Of a stretch of 64,000 nucleotides of DNA, positions 18,132-27,659 are shown piece after piece. The position numbers were made by a program, and so were the translations under genes. Within the stretch, counting starts at the first letter, position 1; each line of letters opens with the position of its first letter. Location: NCBI RefSeq assembly GCF_001421325.1, contig NZ_LMJY01000012.1, positions 186,001 through 250,000 of the forward strand, given 5' to 3'. This stretch comes from Novosphingobium sp. Leaf2 (GTDB taxonomy: Bacteria > Pseudomonadota > Alphaproteobacteria > Sphingomonadales > Sphingomonadaceae). Below the pieces are notes generated by a model that was given only the letters and a program-made list of their open reading frames with translations, was not told the origin of the DNA and did not search any database.

Positions 18132-21100
18132 TTAGCCGATCATCATCAGGCTGGCGTTGCCACCCGCCGCCGTGGTGTTGATCGAGGTGGAGACTTCCTC
18201 CAGCAGCCGGCACAGATCACCGCCGGACGGGCCCCAGCGGTGGACCGGCACGATGGGGCCGTCCATTTGCGCTACCGCCTCGCACGCGGCGCGCACGGCG
18301 GCGTCGCCGCCTTCGACAAGACAGGCGGCAAAAGGTTCTGCCGCATTGCCCGTGAAGCGTTCCGCGATAGCCGAGGGTAACCCCGGCGGCAGGTCCATGC
18401 CTTGCACCGCGCCGCGATTGCCCGTGGCGAGCACCGCCGCCATCTGGGAGACGAGCCCCGCGTCGGTCGCAGGTCGCAGAAGAATGCGACCGCGCGGATG
18501 CAAGGCATAAAGATTGCGCTCCCCTACCGGGCCGGGCAACGCGCGCACGACCCCAAGGGATGTTGCCGCGCGATACTGATGGGCGGACGCCGCGTCCCTG
18601 CCGTTGGCGCGCAACCAGCCGATGAACTGCTCCAGCAACGGTGGCGGCGTGTCTGTCGCCGGGAGGACCACCGGTGCGTGCCGGACCAGCCTGCCCAGAT
18701 ACAACGGCCCGCCCGCCTTGGGTCCGGTGCCGGAAAGCCCGCGCCCGCCGAACGGTTGAACGCCGACTACAGCCCCGATGGTGTTACGGTTGACGTACAG
18801 GTTGCCGGCGCGAACCGCGTCCGTCACCCGCGCCACCGTCTGGTCAAGGCGGGTGTGCAGGCCGAAGGTCAGGCCGTAGCCGGTGGCGTTGATATCGCGG
18901 ATCAGCGCATCAAGCCCGTCACGTGGGTAGCGCAGGACATGGAGCACCGGCCCGAACACTTCGTGCTGCAGCTGATCGATGCGGTCGATTGCGATGATCG
19001 TGGGTGCAACGAAAGTGCCAACGCGGGTATCCTCGCTCATCTGCGCGCGATCGACCTGGCAGCCCGCTTCGCCCATGCCCGCGATGTGCGCCTCGATATT
19101 CGCCTGCGCCTCCGCCGAAATCACCGGGCCGACGTCGGTGGCAAGCAGCGCGGGGTTGCCCACCCGCAGTTCGGCCAGCGCGCCTTTGAGCATGGCCAGC
19201 GTGCGATCGGCGATGTCGTCCTGCAGGCACAGCACCCGCAGCGCTGAACAGCGCTGGCCCGCGCTGTCGAAAGCGGATGCGATCACGTCCGCCACCACTT
19301 GTTCGGCCAGCGCCGAGCTGTCCACGATCATGGCGTTCTGGCCGCCGGTTTCGGCGATGAACGGGATCGGGTCGCCGTGCGCCGACAGCCGCGTTGCAAG
19401 CTGGCGCTGGATCATCCGCGCAACCTGGGTTGAGCCGGTGAACATCACCGCTGCCGTCTGCGGGGCAGCCACCAGCGCTGCGCCCAGCTCTCCCGCGCCC
19501 GGCATGAATTGCAGGGCATCGACCGGAACGCCCGCTTCGTGCAGGATCCGCACGGCTTCGGCGGCGATCAGCGGCGTTTCCTCGGCTGGCTTGGCGAGCA
19601 CCGGATTGCCCGCCACCAGCGCCGCCGCCACCTGGCCGGTGAAGATCGCCAGCGGAAAATTCCACGGGCTGATGCACACCACCGGCCCCAGCGGCTTTTG
19701 CGCCGGGCCAAACGTGTCGCGGGCCTGCTGCGCGTAATACCGCAGGAAATCGATCGCCTCGCGCACTTCGGCAATCGCGTTGGCGGCGGACTTGCCGGCC
19801 TCGCGGATCGCCAGGCCCATCAACGTGCCCATGCGCGCCTGCATCAGGTCTGCCGCGCGCTCCAGCATCGCGGCCCGTTCGCTGACCGCAACGTCGCGCC
19901 AGCGGCTTTGCGCGGCACGTCCCACGGCCGCTGCCGCATCGTCGGGCGCAATCTCCAGAACCGTGCCCACGACGTCGGCATGATCGGCGGGGTTACGCAC
20001 CGGAACGCCTTGGCGCTCGCCGCCTTCGGGTGCAGCGCGCCACGAGACTTGCGCGCAAGCCGCAAGCTCATCCGTCAGCGCCGCGAGCGCCAGTTCGTCG
20101 GTCAGGTCGACCCCCGCCGAGTTGGCGCGATCGTCATAAAGCCCCGCCGGCAGCGCGATGAGATCGTGCCGCGCGCCGGGATGCGCCATGGCGCGCACCG
20201 TCTCTACCGGATCGGCCACCAGCGCGGAGACCGGCACCCCGGGATCGGCAATGCGGTTGACGAACGAGGAATTGGCGCCGTTTTCCAGCAGGCGGCGCAC
20301 CAGGTAGGCGAGCAGCGTTTCATGCGTGCCCACCGGCGCGTAGATGCGGCACGGGCGGTCCAGCTTGTCCGCCCCCACAACTTGCGCGTACAGCGCCTCG
20401 CCCATGCCGTGCAGGCACTGAAATTCGTACTGGCCGATCGCGAAGTCCGGCCCGGCCATGGTGTAGATGGTCGCCAGCGTCTGCGCGTTGTGGGTGGCGA
20501 ACTGGGGGAACACCGCGTCGGGCGCGGCCAGCAGTTTGCGGGCACAGGCGATATAGGAAACATCGGTGTGGACCTTGCGGGTATAGACCGGGAAATCGGC
20601 TAGCCCGTCCACTTGCGCGCGCTTGATCTCGGCGTCCCAGTACGCGCCCTTGACCAGACGCACCATGATCCGCCGGTTGGCCCGCCGCGCAAGGTCCACG
20701 ATCCAGTCGATCACGAACGGGCAGCGCTTGCCATATGCCTGCACCACGAAACCCAGCCCGTCCCAGCCCGCCAGTTGCGGGTCCAGCGCCAGGCTTTCCA
20801 GCAGGTCCAGCGACAGCTCAAGCCGATCGGCCTCCTCCGCATCAATGTTAAAACCGATGCCGTAGCCTTTCGCCAGCCGCGCCAGCGCCGCCACGCCGGG
20901 CAGCAGCTCGGCCATCACCCGCCCCGCTTGCGGCCGGGCATAGCGCGGGTGCAGCGCGGACAGCTTGATGGAAATACCCGGCCCTTCGTAAATGCCCCGG
21001 CCGGCAGAGGCGCGGCCAATGGCATGGATGGCGTTTTCGTAATCCGCGTAATAGCGCCGCGCGTCCGCCGCGGTCGTCGCGGCCTCGCCCAGCATGTCGT

Positions 21101-21719
21101 AGCTGTAGGCAAAGCCCCGCGCTTCCAGATCGCGCGCCCGTTTCAGCGCCTCGTCGATGGTTTCGCCGGTCACGAACTGTTCGCCCATCATGCGCATCGC
21201 CAGATCGACGCCGCGCCGGATCACCGGCTCGCCCGCGCGCGCCACCAGCCGCGTCAGCGCCGCGCCAAGGCCCCGATCGTCAACCGAACCGACCAGCTTG
21301 CCGGTGACTACCAGACCCCATGTCGCCGCGTTCACGAACAGCGATTTGCCGCCGCCCAGGTGCCCGCTCCAGTCGCCGTCAGCGATCTTGTCGCGGATCA
21401 GGGCATCGCGCGTCGCATTGTCGGGAATACGCAGTAGCGCTTCGGCAAGGCACATGAGGGCCACGCCTTCCTGGCTCGACAGCGCATATTCCTGCACCAG
21501 CCCTTCCACGCCGGTGCCCTTGTGGCCGGCGCGCAACGCCGTGACGAGCGCCGTCGCCGTCTCACGCGTGGCGGCGCGCATCTCGTGCGAAAGCGCGGCG
21601 GCATCCAGCAACGGCGCCAGGCACTGCGCCTCGTCAAGCCTGCGCGCCTGCGCGATGGCAAGGCGCAGGTCGGTCATCGGCTGAACGGGCATGGCGAAGG
21701 CGGCGGAGGGGGCGGTCAT
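18132..21719 (-). CDS. putA: Bifunctional proline dehydrogenase / P5C dehydrogenase
   Basis: A 1195-aa enzyme that oxidises proline to glutamate in two steps. The FAD-dependent proline dehydrogenase barrel covers about residues 80-480 and the NAD-dependent aldehyde dehydrogenase about 540-1010, with the catalytic cysteine in AGQRCSALR (about C824) and the glutamate in IAETGGQNA. A conserved C-terminal domain follows. The N-terminus has no ribbon-helix-helix DNA-binding domain, unlike E. coli PutA, so it should not repress its own gene. It is transcribed alone, leftward; the 100 bp upstream hold no gene. Confidence 0.96.
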   Translation of the reverse strand: MTAPSAAFAMPVQPMTDLRLAIAQARRLDEAQCLAPLLDAAALSHEMRAATRETATALVTALRAGHKGTGVEGLVQEYALSSQEGVALMCLAEALLRIPDNATRDALIRDKIADGDWSGHLGGGKSLFVNAATWGLVVTGKLVGSVDDRGLGAALTRLVARAGEPVIRRGVDLAMRMMGEQFVTGETIDEALKRARDLEARGFAYSYDMLGEAATTAADARRYYADYENAIHAIGRASAGRGIYEGPGISIKLSALHPRYARPQAGRVMAELLPGVAALARLAKGYGIGFNIDAEEADRLELSLDLLESLALDPQLAGWDGLGFVVQAYGKRCPFVIDWIVDLARRANRRIMVRLVKGAYWDAEIKRAQVDGLADFPVYTRKVHTDVSYIACARKLLAAPDAVFPQFATHNAQTLATIYTMAGPDFAIGQYEFQCLHGMGEALYAQVVGADKLDRPCRIYAPVGTHETLLAYLVRRLLENGANSSFVNRIADPGVPVSALVADPVETVRAMAHPGARHDLIALPAGLYDDRANSAGVDLTDELALAALTDELAACAQVSWRAAPEGGERQGVPVRNPADHADVVGTVLEIAPDDAAAAVGRAAQSRWRDVAVSERAAMLERAADLMQARMGTLMGLAIREAGKSAANAIAEVREAIDFLRYYAQQARDTFGPAQKPLGPVVCISPWNFPLAIFTGQVAAALVAGNPVLAKPAEETPLIAAEAVRILHEAGVPVDALQFMPGAGELGAALVAAPQTAAVMFTGSTQVARMIQRQLATRLSAHGDPIPFIAETGGQNAMIVDSSALAEQVVADVIASAFDSAGQRCSALRVLCLQDDIADRTLAMLKGALAELRVGNPALLATDVGPVISAEAQANIEAHIAGMGEAGCQVDRAQMSEDTRVGTFVAPTIIAIDRIDQLQHEVFGPVLHVLRYPRDGLDALIRDINATGYGLTFGLHTRLDQTVARVTDAVRAGNLYVNRNTIGAVVGVQPFGGRGLSGTGPKAGGPLYLGRLVRHAPVVLPATDTPPPLLEQFIGWLRANGRDAASAHQYRAATSLGVVRALPGPVGERNLYALHPRGRILLRPATDAGLVSQMAAVLATGNRGAVQGMDLPPGLPSAIAERFTGNAAEPFAACLVEGGDAAVRAACEAVAQMDGPIVPVHRWGPSGGDLCRLLEEVSTSINTTAAGGNASLMMIG

Positions 21720-21819
21720 CTGACCATGCTATCGCATTAGCGGCAGACGTTTCGACTTTTTACCTTCCCATCTTTGCAAGGATGGACCAAATTGCCGCCG
21801 GTGTGCAGACGATCCGCGT

Positions 21820-22518
21820 TCAGTCGCGGTCGAGATACTTCACTTCCAGAAACCGTCCCCGCGTCGCCAGCGCATCCACATCGTTGCGGGACAGGTCCTC
21901 GCTCATCGCCTCGATCTGGTCGGAGATCACGCAAAGCCCGTCCACCAGCTGATCCGACGGCGATGTGCCGCCCGCCCCCGCCTTGCTGCGCAGCTGGGCG
22001 GGAATGCGGGTGTAGGTATCGACGATGCCCGGCAGATGCTCGGCCAACAGCTTGCGCACTTCGCGCGCCGCCGGCCCGCGTTCGTCCAGCGTGGCGAGTT
22101 GCGGCGCCATCTGCTCCAGCCTAACGCCGATCAGGTCGATCGCGTCAACGGCGGCATTGGGCAGCGCGCGCCGCCTGCCTTCCAGCCACAATTCGGTGGA
22201 GCCGGCCAGTTCGGGCAGGCTGGCCGCGTTCAGATCATCGATATGCGTGCGCGGGGACGCGGGGTAGATCGCCAGCACGACGAACACCGCAAGGCCCAGC
22301 AGGAAGGTCAGCAAGGTGGCCATGAACGGCAGCCCGCCCAGCGCCAGCGCGGCGACCAGACCGGCGATGTAGACGCCAACCATCGCCAGCACTGCGCGGC
22401 GCAGCCGGCGCAGGCGAAAGCGCCACTGTTCCTTGCGGGCATTGTACAGGCGGGCCGCGCGTTGCCGCCGGGCGGCGCGCACGAGATCCGGGGACACCCG
22501 GGCGGGAACTTGCGCCAT
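21820..22518 (-). CDS. XpaC-like membrane protein, partner of TelA
   Basis: A 232-aa protein with a basic N-terminus (many Arg), two adjacent transmembrane spans (about residues 40-85: AVLAMVGVYIAGLVAALAL and a following hydrophobic stretch) and a helical cytoplasmic part. It follows telA by 6 bp on the same strand. The arrangement resembles the xpaC-telA (yaaN) pairs of other bacteria, where the membrane protein and the soluble TelA family protein act together; I assign it on context and layout more than on a strong motif. Exact function unknown. Confidence 0.65.
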   Translation of the reverse strand: MAQVPARVSPDLVRAARRQRAARLYNARKEQWRFRLRRLRRAVLAMVGVYIAGLVAALALGGLPFMATLLTFLLGLAVFVVLAIYPASPRTHIDDLNAASLPELAGSTELWLEGRRRALPNAAVDAIDLIGVRLEQMAPQLATLDERGPAAREVRKLLAEHLPGIVDTYTRIPAQLRSKAGAGGTSPSDQLVDGLCVISDQIEAMSEDLSRNDVDALATRGRFLEVKYLDRD

Positions 22519-22524
22519 GGCGGG

Positions 22525-23742
22525 TTAGTCCAACGCCTCCAGCAAGGACTTGGTGGCGGTATGATCACCTGCCGCCACAGCCTCGGACTGTCCCTGCGCG
22601 CGGGCGATATACGACTTGGACTTGCCGATTTCTCCCTCCAGCGCGGTGACCGTCTGCTTCATCGAATCGAGCGCCTTAAGCTTGAAGGTGTCGATCGAAT
22701 CCATCGTGTCGTAGATGTTCTGGAACGCGCGGCTGAGCGTTTCCAAGGGAATCGTGGAGTTCGCTGCCTGCTCGTGGATGCGCGCCGTGTTGTCCTTCAG
22801 CATCTGGCCGGTGGCGTCGATGATGTTGGCAGTGGTGGTGTTCAGGGCGGTGATCTGTTCCAGCACCAGACGCTGGTTCGCCATCGCCTGCGCCACGGTC
22901 ACCGCCGTGCGCAGCGCGCCGACCGTGGTTGTAGAGGCGCGGTCCACCCCCTTCACCAGTTCGACGTTATTCTTCTTGACCAGATCCAGCGCAAGGTAGC
23001 CCTGCACCGAAACGGCCATCTGCGTCAGCAGGTCCTGTGTGCGCTGGCGCACATAGAACAGTGCGCTTTCGCGCAGCGCCTTGGCCTTGGCCGGGTCTGA
23101 ATGGTCAAGGTCGTTAGCCTTGTCCTCCAGCGCCTGATCCAGCGCGCGGGACATGAAGATCATCTGCTCCAGCTTGCCCATCGCCGCCCACAGGTTCTGG
23201 CGCTCCACGTCGATGGCGGCATTGTCCATCAGCAGTTCGTCCTTGCCGCCCTGCAGGCGCGTCAGGATCGCGCTGATGTGCCCTTGCGCGCTGGTATAGC
23301 TGTCGAAATAGTTCTTCAGCTTGGAGCCGAACGGGATAACGCCAAAAATCTTTCGCGGCGCCAGCAGGTTGCCCTTGCGCGCGGGGTCAAGGTCTTCAAC
23401 CGTGCGGCGCAGTTCGGCCAGATCGGCGCCCACGCCTTCGTCCTTGCCCATCGCGCGCACCGGGCGATCCAGGAAACGATTGGAATGGCCTGCCGCGTCA
23501 GCAATCTCCTTGCGGCCCATGCTGGTAAGCTGATCCACTTTGCGGCCGAACTCCGGCGAATTGGCGTCCTGCGCCACCAGATCGTTGACGAATTCCTCCA
23601 CCCGGACCTGCAGCTTGGACTTCGCCTCCTCGCCAACCGGAACCAGGCCAGAGGCCCGGTCCGCCTGCACGACCGGCACCGGATCGGGCGGCGTCAGCTT
23701 CAATTCGGTTGCGGTGTCCGTGCCGGTAGGGGCAGTCGCCAT
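22525..23742 (-). CDS. telA: TelA/toxic anion resistance family protein
   Basis: A 405-aa, largely helical soluble protein. The central GVIPFGSKLKNYFDSYTSAQ and the following long helices (LWAAMGKLEQMIFMSRALDQ, and VSVQGYLALDLVKKNNVELV) are typical of the TelA family, linked in some bacteria to tellurite and other stress resistance. Members are often encoded beside an XpaC-like membrane protein, as here. Resistance activity is not implied for every member. It lies 91 bp downstream of fdhD in the same direction, so it may have its own promoter. Confidence 0.9.
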   Translation of the reverse strand: MATAPTGTDTATELKLTPPDPVPVVQADRASGLVPVGEEAKSKLQVRVEEFVNDLVAQDANSPEFGRKVDQLTSMGRKEIADAAGHSNRFLDRPVRAMGKDEGVGADLAELRRTVEDLDPARKGNLLAPRKIFGVIPFGSKLKNYFDSYTSAQGHISAILTRLQGGKDELLMDNAAIDVERQNLWAAMGKLEQMIFMSRALDQALEDKANDLDHSDPAKAKALRESALFYVRQRTQDLLTQMAVSVQGYLALDLVKKNNVELVKGVDRASTTTVGALRTAVTVAQAMANQRLVLEQITALNTTTANIIDATGQMLKDNTARIHEQAANSTIPLETLSRAFQNIYDTMDSIDTFKLKALDSMKQTVTALEGEIGKSKSYIARAQGQSEAVAAGDHTATKSLLEALD

Positions 23743-23833
23743 GGTACGTCCAAATCCTCGATGAAACCCGGTAAGATCGCGAATCTAGGTCGGCGCCTGC
23801 CTCACTACAAGGAAAACCGGACGGGGTGCCCGC

Positions 23834-24667
23834 TCAGTCCTCGACGAACGGCGCACCGGGATCGACCATGAACATGCAATCGTCGCGCGCCACCACTGCC
23901 AGCGCCAGCCCGGCGGCCTGTGCGCGGCGCACGGCAAGGTCGGTGGGCGCAGAGATCGCTACCAGCAACGGGCAGCCGGCGCGCACCGTTTTTTCCACTA
24001 GCTCATACGAACAGCGCGACGTCATGACGATGAATCCGTGCGCCGGGTCGATGTGGCTGCGGGCCAGCGTCCCCACCAGCTTGTCCAGCGCGTTGTGCCG
24101 CCCCACATCTTCGCACGATGCCAGCAAGCGCCCCTCCTCATCACAGAAGGCGGCGGCGTGGGATGCACGGGTGGCCTGCCCCAGCACTTGCGCCCGGCGC
24201 GCCGCATCCAGCCCGCACCGGATCGCCTGCGGACTGGCGCGCGAAGCCCGCGTCAGCGGTGGCAGCGGACGCAGCGCGGCCTCCACCCCCTCGATCCCGC
24301 AGATCCCGCACGAACTGTCCCCAACCCGGCGGCGGGCGCGCTCCAGGATCGGGCCAAGCCGATCGGCGGGCAGGTTGACGCGCGCCACGTAGCCGGTGCC
24401 CCACGCGCTATCCTGGGTGGCATGCACCGCCACGTCGCCCACTTCGTGTGCCTGCGCCAGCCCTTCGGCGATCAGGAACCCGGTCACGAACGCTTCGATC
24501 TCAAGCGGGGTCGCCATCATCACCGCGTAGGCAATGCCATTGGTTTCGATCGCGATCGGCGCTTCTACCGGAACTGCGAGAGCAAAGGGCTCGTCCGATC
24601 GCCCGTCATAGCGGTTGCGGCGAACCGGGACTGATGCCGTGCCTGAGCCGGAAAGGGAATCGTGCAG
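23834..24667 (-). CDS. fdhD: Formate dehydrogenase accessory sulfurtransferase FdhD
   Basis: FdhD transfers sulfur to the molybdenum cofactor of formate dehydrogenases. The protein has the paired cysteines of the family in SSCGICG (C120, C123 on my numbering) and CEDVGRHNALDKLVG. The conserved N-terminal part (AVPVEAPIAIETNG then YAVMMATP) lies upstream of the first ATG/GTG, at 24523. That frame is open back to a TAA but contains no ATG, GTG or TTG; the best start is CTG at 24667, 8 bases after AAGGA, giving 277 aa, normal for the family. The start is unconfirmed. No formate dehydrogenase gene is in the window. Confidence 0.88.
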   Translation of the reverse strand: MHDSLSGSGTASVPVRRNRYDGRSDEPFALAVPVEAPIAIETNGIAYAVMMATPLEIEAFVTGFLIAEGLAQAHEVGDVAVHATQDSAWGTGYVARVNLPADRLGPILERARRRVGDSSCGICGIEGVEAALRPLPPLTRASRASPQAIRCGLDAARRAQVLGQATRASHAAAFCDEEGRLLASCEDVGRHNALDKLVGTLARSHIDPAHGFIVMTSRCSYELVEKTVRAGCPLLVAISAPTDLAVRRAQAAGLALAVVARDDCMFMVDPGAPFVED

Positions 24668-24944
24668 CGCCTTGGTCCTTGAAAAATCGCGGGTTTACAG
24701 GCTCGGCCGAGTACTGAACCGCTTGGCTTGGACTAGCCCGAACCCGCGCGAACGGCAAACTTGCCCACAGGTTCACCCGAATTGGCTTGCGACCCTTGCG
24801 CGGATTCCTCTAATGGGCCGGCCTCGTATGGCCTCGGTCGTGTTTTTGAAAGGCACGTCCCGGTCGCCGGCCATGCGCGAGGATGCCGAACAGGGAACGG
24901 CAAATCTCTAGGGCTCTATCCGGAAAGATTGGTACAGTACCGAC

Positions 24945-25793
24945 ATGAGTTGGCTCAGCAAGGTCCGCAATTCGATATCGAGCCTCGCCAAGCGCGATAC
25001 GCCCGATACGCTCTGGATGAAATGTCCGGGCTGCAGCGAAATGCTGTTCGTCAGCGATTTCGAAGCCAATCTTTCGGTATGCCCCAACTGCCAGCATCAC
25101 GGCCGGATCGGCGCGAAGGCCCGCTTCGATCTCCTGCTCGATCCCGGCTACACCGTGCTGGCCACCCCCAAAGTGCCGGAAAACCCGCTCAATTTCCGCG
25201 ACACGAAAAAGTATACTGACCGTCTGAAGGCCGCACGCGCAGCCAACCCCTATCCCGATGCGCTAACCAACGCCTTTGGCACGATAAACAGCCACAAGGC
25301 TGTGCTGGGCGTGCAGGACTTCACCTTCATGGGTGGCTCGATGGGCATGGCGGTAGGTGCGGCGTTCGTGTGCGGCGCGGAAAAAGCCATCGCTGAAAAC
25401 TGTGCGTACGTAATCGTCACGGCGGCAGGCGGCGCGCGGATGCAGGAAGGCATCCTCTCGCTCATGCAGATGCCCAAGACCACGGTGGCCACCCGCCGCC
25501 TGGCTGCGGCGGGCCTGCCCTATATCGTCGTCCTCACCGACCCCACCACCGGCGGCGTTACCGCCAGCTACGCGATGCTGGGCGATGTGCAGATCGCCGA
25601 GCCGGGCGCACTGATCGGCTTTGCCGGCCAGCGCGTGATCCAGGACACCATCCGAGAAAAACTCCCCGACGGCTTCCAGCGCGCCGAGTACCTGCATGCC
25701 CACGGCATGGTGGACATGGTGGTCCACCGCAAGGACCTCAAAGGCACGCTGGCCACCCTGCTGGGCTATCTTGAACGAAAGGAAGTCGCGTGA
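24945..25793 (+). CDS. accD: Acetyl-CoA carboxylase carboxyltransferase subunit beta
   Basis: A 282-aa subunit that with AccA transfers the carboxyl group from biotin to acetyl-CoA to make malonyl-CoA. The N-terminal zinc ribbon has four cysteines (CPGC, CPNC), followed by the crotonase-like domain with [13 protein letters not shown] and [15 protein letters not shown]. Its stop overlaps the GTG of accB. In many alphaproteobacteria accD lies beside trpA and folC; here it opens a run of all four subunits. The 277 bp upstream, back to fdhD, contain nothing I can identify and presumably carry the promoter. Confidence 0.96.
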   Translation: MSWLSKVRNSISSLAKRDTPDTLWMKCPGCSEMLFVSDFEANLSVCPNCQHHGRIGAKARFDLLLDPGYTVLATPKVPENPLNFRDTKKYTDRLKAARAANPYPDALTNAFGTINSHKAVLGVQDFTFMGGSMGMAVGAAFVCGAEKAIAENCAYVIVTAAGGARMQEGILSLMQMPKTTVATRRLAAAGLPYIVVLTDPTTGGVTASYAMLGDVQIAEPGALIGFAGQRVIQDTIREKLPDGFQRAEYLHAHGMVDMVVHRKDLKGTLATLLGYLERKEVA

Positions 25794-26248
25794 ATATCGA
25801 TAGCGCCCTGGTTCGCGAGCTCGCCGAACTGCTCGCCGAAACCGGCCTGTCCGAGATCGAGGTTGAGGACGGGACTGTAAAGATCCGCGTCTCGCGCCAG
25901 ATCATCCAGCAGATGAGCGCCGCGCTGCCGCCGATCTATACCTCTGCCCCATCCGCTGCGGGTGGCGAAGTGCCGTCCAGCCCAGCACCGGCCCCTGCGC
26001 CTGCTGCCGCGCCGATTGACGCGGTGAAGTCTCCGATGGTGGGCACCGTCTACCTCGCGGCAGAACCCAGCGCCCCCAACTTCGTGTCCGTGGGCAAGGC
26101 GGTCAAGGAAGGTGACGTGCTGCTCATCGTGGAAGCGATGAAGGTGATGAACCAGATCACCGCGCCCAAGTCCGGCACGGTCACCGCCATCCTCGTCAAT
26201 AACATGCAGCCGGTCGAATATGACCAGCCGCTCGTCGTCATCGCCTGA
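25790..26248 (+). CDS. accB: Acetyl-CoA carboxylase biotin carboxyl carrier protein
   Basis: A 152-aa carrier. The C-terminal biotinyl domain has the attachment motif EAMKVMN with the biotin lysine at about K118; most homologues have EAMKLMN. A Pro/Ala linker (about residues 60-80) separates it from the N-terminal part, as usual. The GTG start at 25790 overlaps the accD stop (GTGA), coupling translation of the two. accC follows after 14 bp. Confidence 0.95.
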   Translation: MNIDSALVRELAELLAETGLSEIEVEDGTVKIRVSRQIIQQMSAALPPIYTSAPSAAGGEVPSSPAPAPAPAAAPIDAVKSPMVGTVYLAAEPSAPNFVSVGKAVKEGDVLLIVEAMKVMNQITAPKSGTVTAILVNNMQPVEYDQPLVVIA

Positions 26249-26262
26249 AGGCCGGTAGTTTC

Positions 26263-27615
26263 ATGGCCATCAAGCGCCTCCTGATTGCCAATCGCGGCGA
26301 AATCGCGCTGCGCATCCATCGTGCCGCTCACGAAATGGGTATCGAGACGGTGGCGGTCCACTCCACCGCCGATGCCGATGCGATGCATGTGCGCCTGGCC
26401 GACCATGCCGTGTGCATCGGCCCGCCTGCCGCGAAGGACAGCTACCTCAACGTGGCCGCGATCATTTCGGCCGCCGAAATCACCCAGGCCGACGCGGTTC
26501 ACCCCGGCTACGGCTTCCTGTCCGAAAACGCACGCTTTGCCGAAATCGTCGAAGCGCACGGGCTCGCGTGGGTCGGTCCCAAGCCCGAACATATTCGCAC
26601 CATGGGCGACAAGGTGGAAGCCAAACGCACCGCAGGCGCGCTGGGCCTGCCGCTGGTGCCCGGATCCGCCGGCGCGATCGACGATTTCGACGAGGCGCGC
26701 GCGCTGGCCGAAACGATCGGCTACCCGGTGATCATCAAGGCCGCATCCGGCGGCGGTGGCCGCGGCATGAAGGTGGTGAACAACGCCGCCGAACTGGAAA
26801 GCCAGATGGGCCAGGCCCGCTCCGAAGCCAAAGCGGCGTTCGGCGATGCCACGGTCTACATGGAAAAGTACCTGGGCAACCCGCGCCACATCGAATTTCA
26901 GGTGTTCGGCGATGGCAACGGCCATGCGGTGCATCTGGGCGAGCGCGACTGCTCGCTGCAGCGCCGGCACCAGAAAGTGCTGGAGGAAGCCCCCTCGCCC
27001 GTCATCACCCCTGCAGAGCGGGACCGCATGGGCGGCATCGTCAGCAAAGCGATGGCCGACATGGGCTATCGCGGCGCCGGTACGATCGAGTTCCTGTGGG
27101 AAAACGGCGAGTTCTATTTCATCGAAATGAACACCCGTCTGCAGGTGGAGCATCCGGTGACCGAGGCGATCACCGGCGTCGATCTGGTGCGCGAACAGAT
27201 CCGCGTGGCCGAAGGGCTGCCCCTGTCGTTCCGGCAGGAGGAGATCGAGTTCAAGGGCCACGCCATCGAATGCCGCATCAACGCGGAAGACCCGTGGACG
27301 TTCTCGCCATCGCCGGGGCTTGTTTCGGGCTACCACGCGGCGGGCGGCCTGAACGTGCGCGTCGATAGCGGGCTGTACGCCGGTTACCGCATTCCGCCGT
27401 ATTACGATTCGATGATCGGCAAGCTCATCGTGTCCGGCCGTACCCGTGAAGGCGCGATCATGCGCCTGAAACGCGCACTGGGAGAGATGGTGATCGATGG
27501 GGTGAAAACCTCGATCCCGATGCACCAGGCGCTGATAGAGGACCCGGAATTCAAATCGGGTGACTATACGATCAAGTGGCTGGAAGACTGGCTGGCCAAG
27601 CGGGCCGCGGGCTGA
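26263..27615 (+). CDS. accC: Acetyl-CoA carboxylase biotin carboxylase subunit
   Basis: A 450-aa ATP-grasp enzyme that carboxylates the biotin on AccB. It starts with [19 protein letters not shown] and has the glycine-rich loop [14 protein letters not shown], the [13 protein letters not shown] segment and the catalytic [20 protein letters not shown] region. Length is typical. It follows accB by 14 bp and precedes accA by 44 bp. Confidence 0.97.
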   Translation: MAIKRLLIANRGEIALRIHRAAHEMGIETVAVHSTADADAMHVRLADHAVCIGPPAAKDSYLNVAAIISAAEITQADAVHPGYGFLSENARFAEIVEAHGLAWVGPKPEHIRTMGDKVEAKRTAGALGLPLVPGSAGAIDDFDEARALAETIGYPVIIKAASGGGGRGMKVVNNAAELESQMGQARSEAKAAFGDATVYMEKYLGNPRHIEFQVFGDGNGHAVHLGERDCSLQRRHQKVLEEAPSPVITPAERDRMGGIVSKAMADMGYRGAGTIEFLWENGEFYFIEMNTRLQVEHPVTEAITGVDLVREQIRVAEGLPLSFRQEEIEFKGHAIECRINAEDPWTFSPSPGLVSGYHAAGGLNVRVDSGLYAGYRIPPYYDSMIGKLIVSGRTREGAIMRLKRALGEMVIDGVKTSIPMHQALIEDPEFKSGDYTIKWLEDWLAKRAAG

Positions 27616-27659
27616 ATCGCGCCTGTTAGGGGCGCGGGGCTGCTGACCATACGGACTGG

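Noticed and set aside
24668..24944. Small gene in the fdhD/accD gap.
   Set aside because: The open frame there has no ribosome-binding site or recognisable similarity, and part of it runs opposite fdhD.
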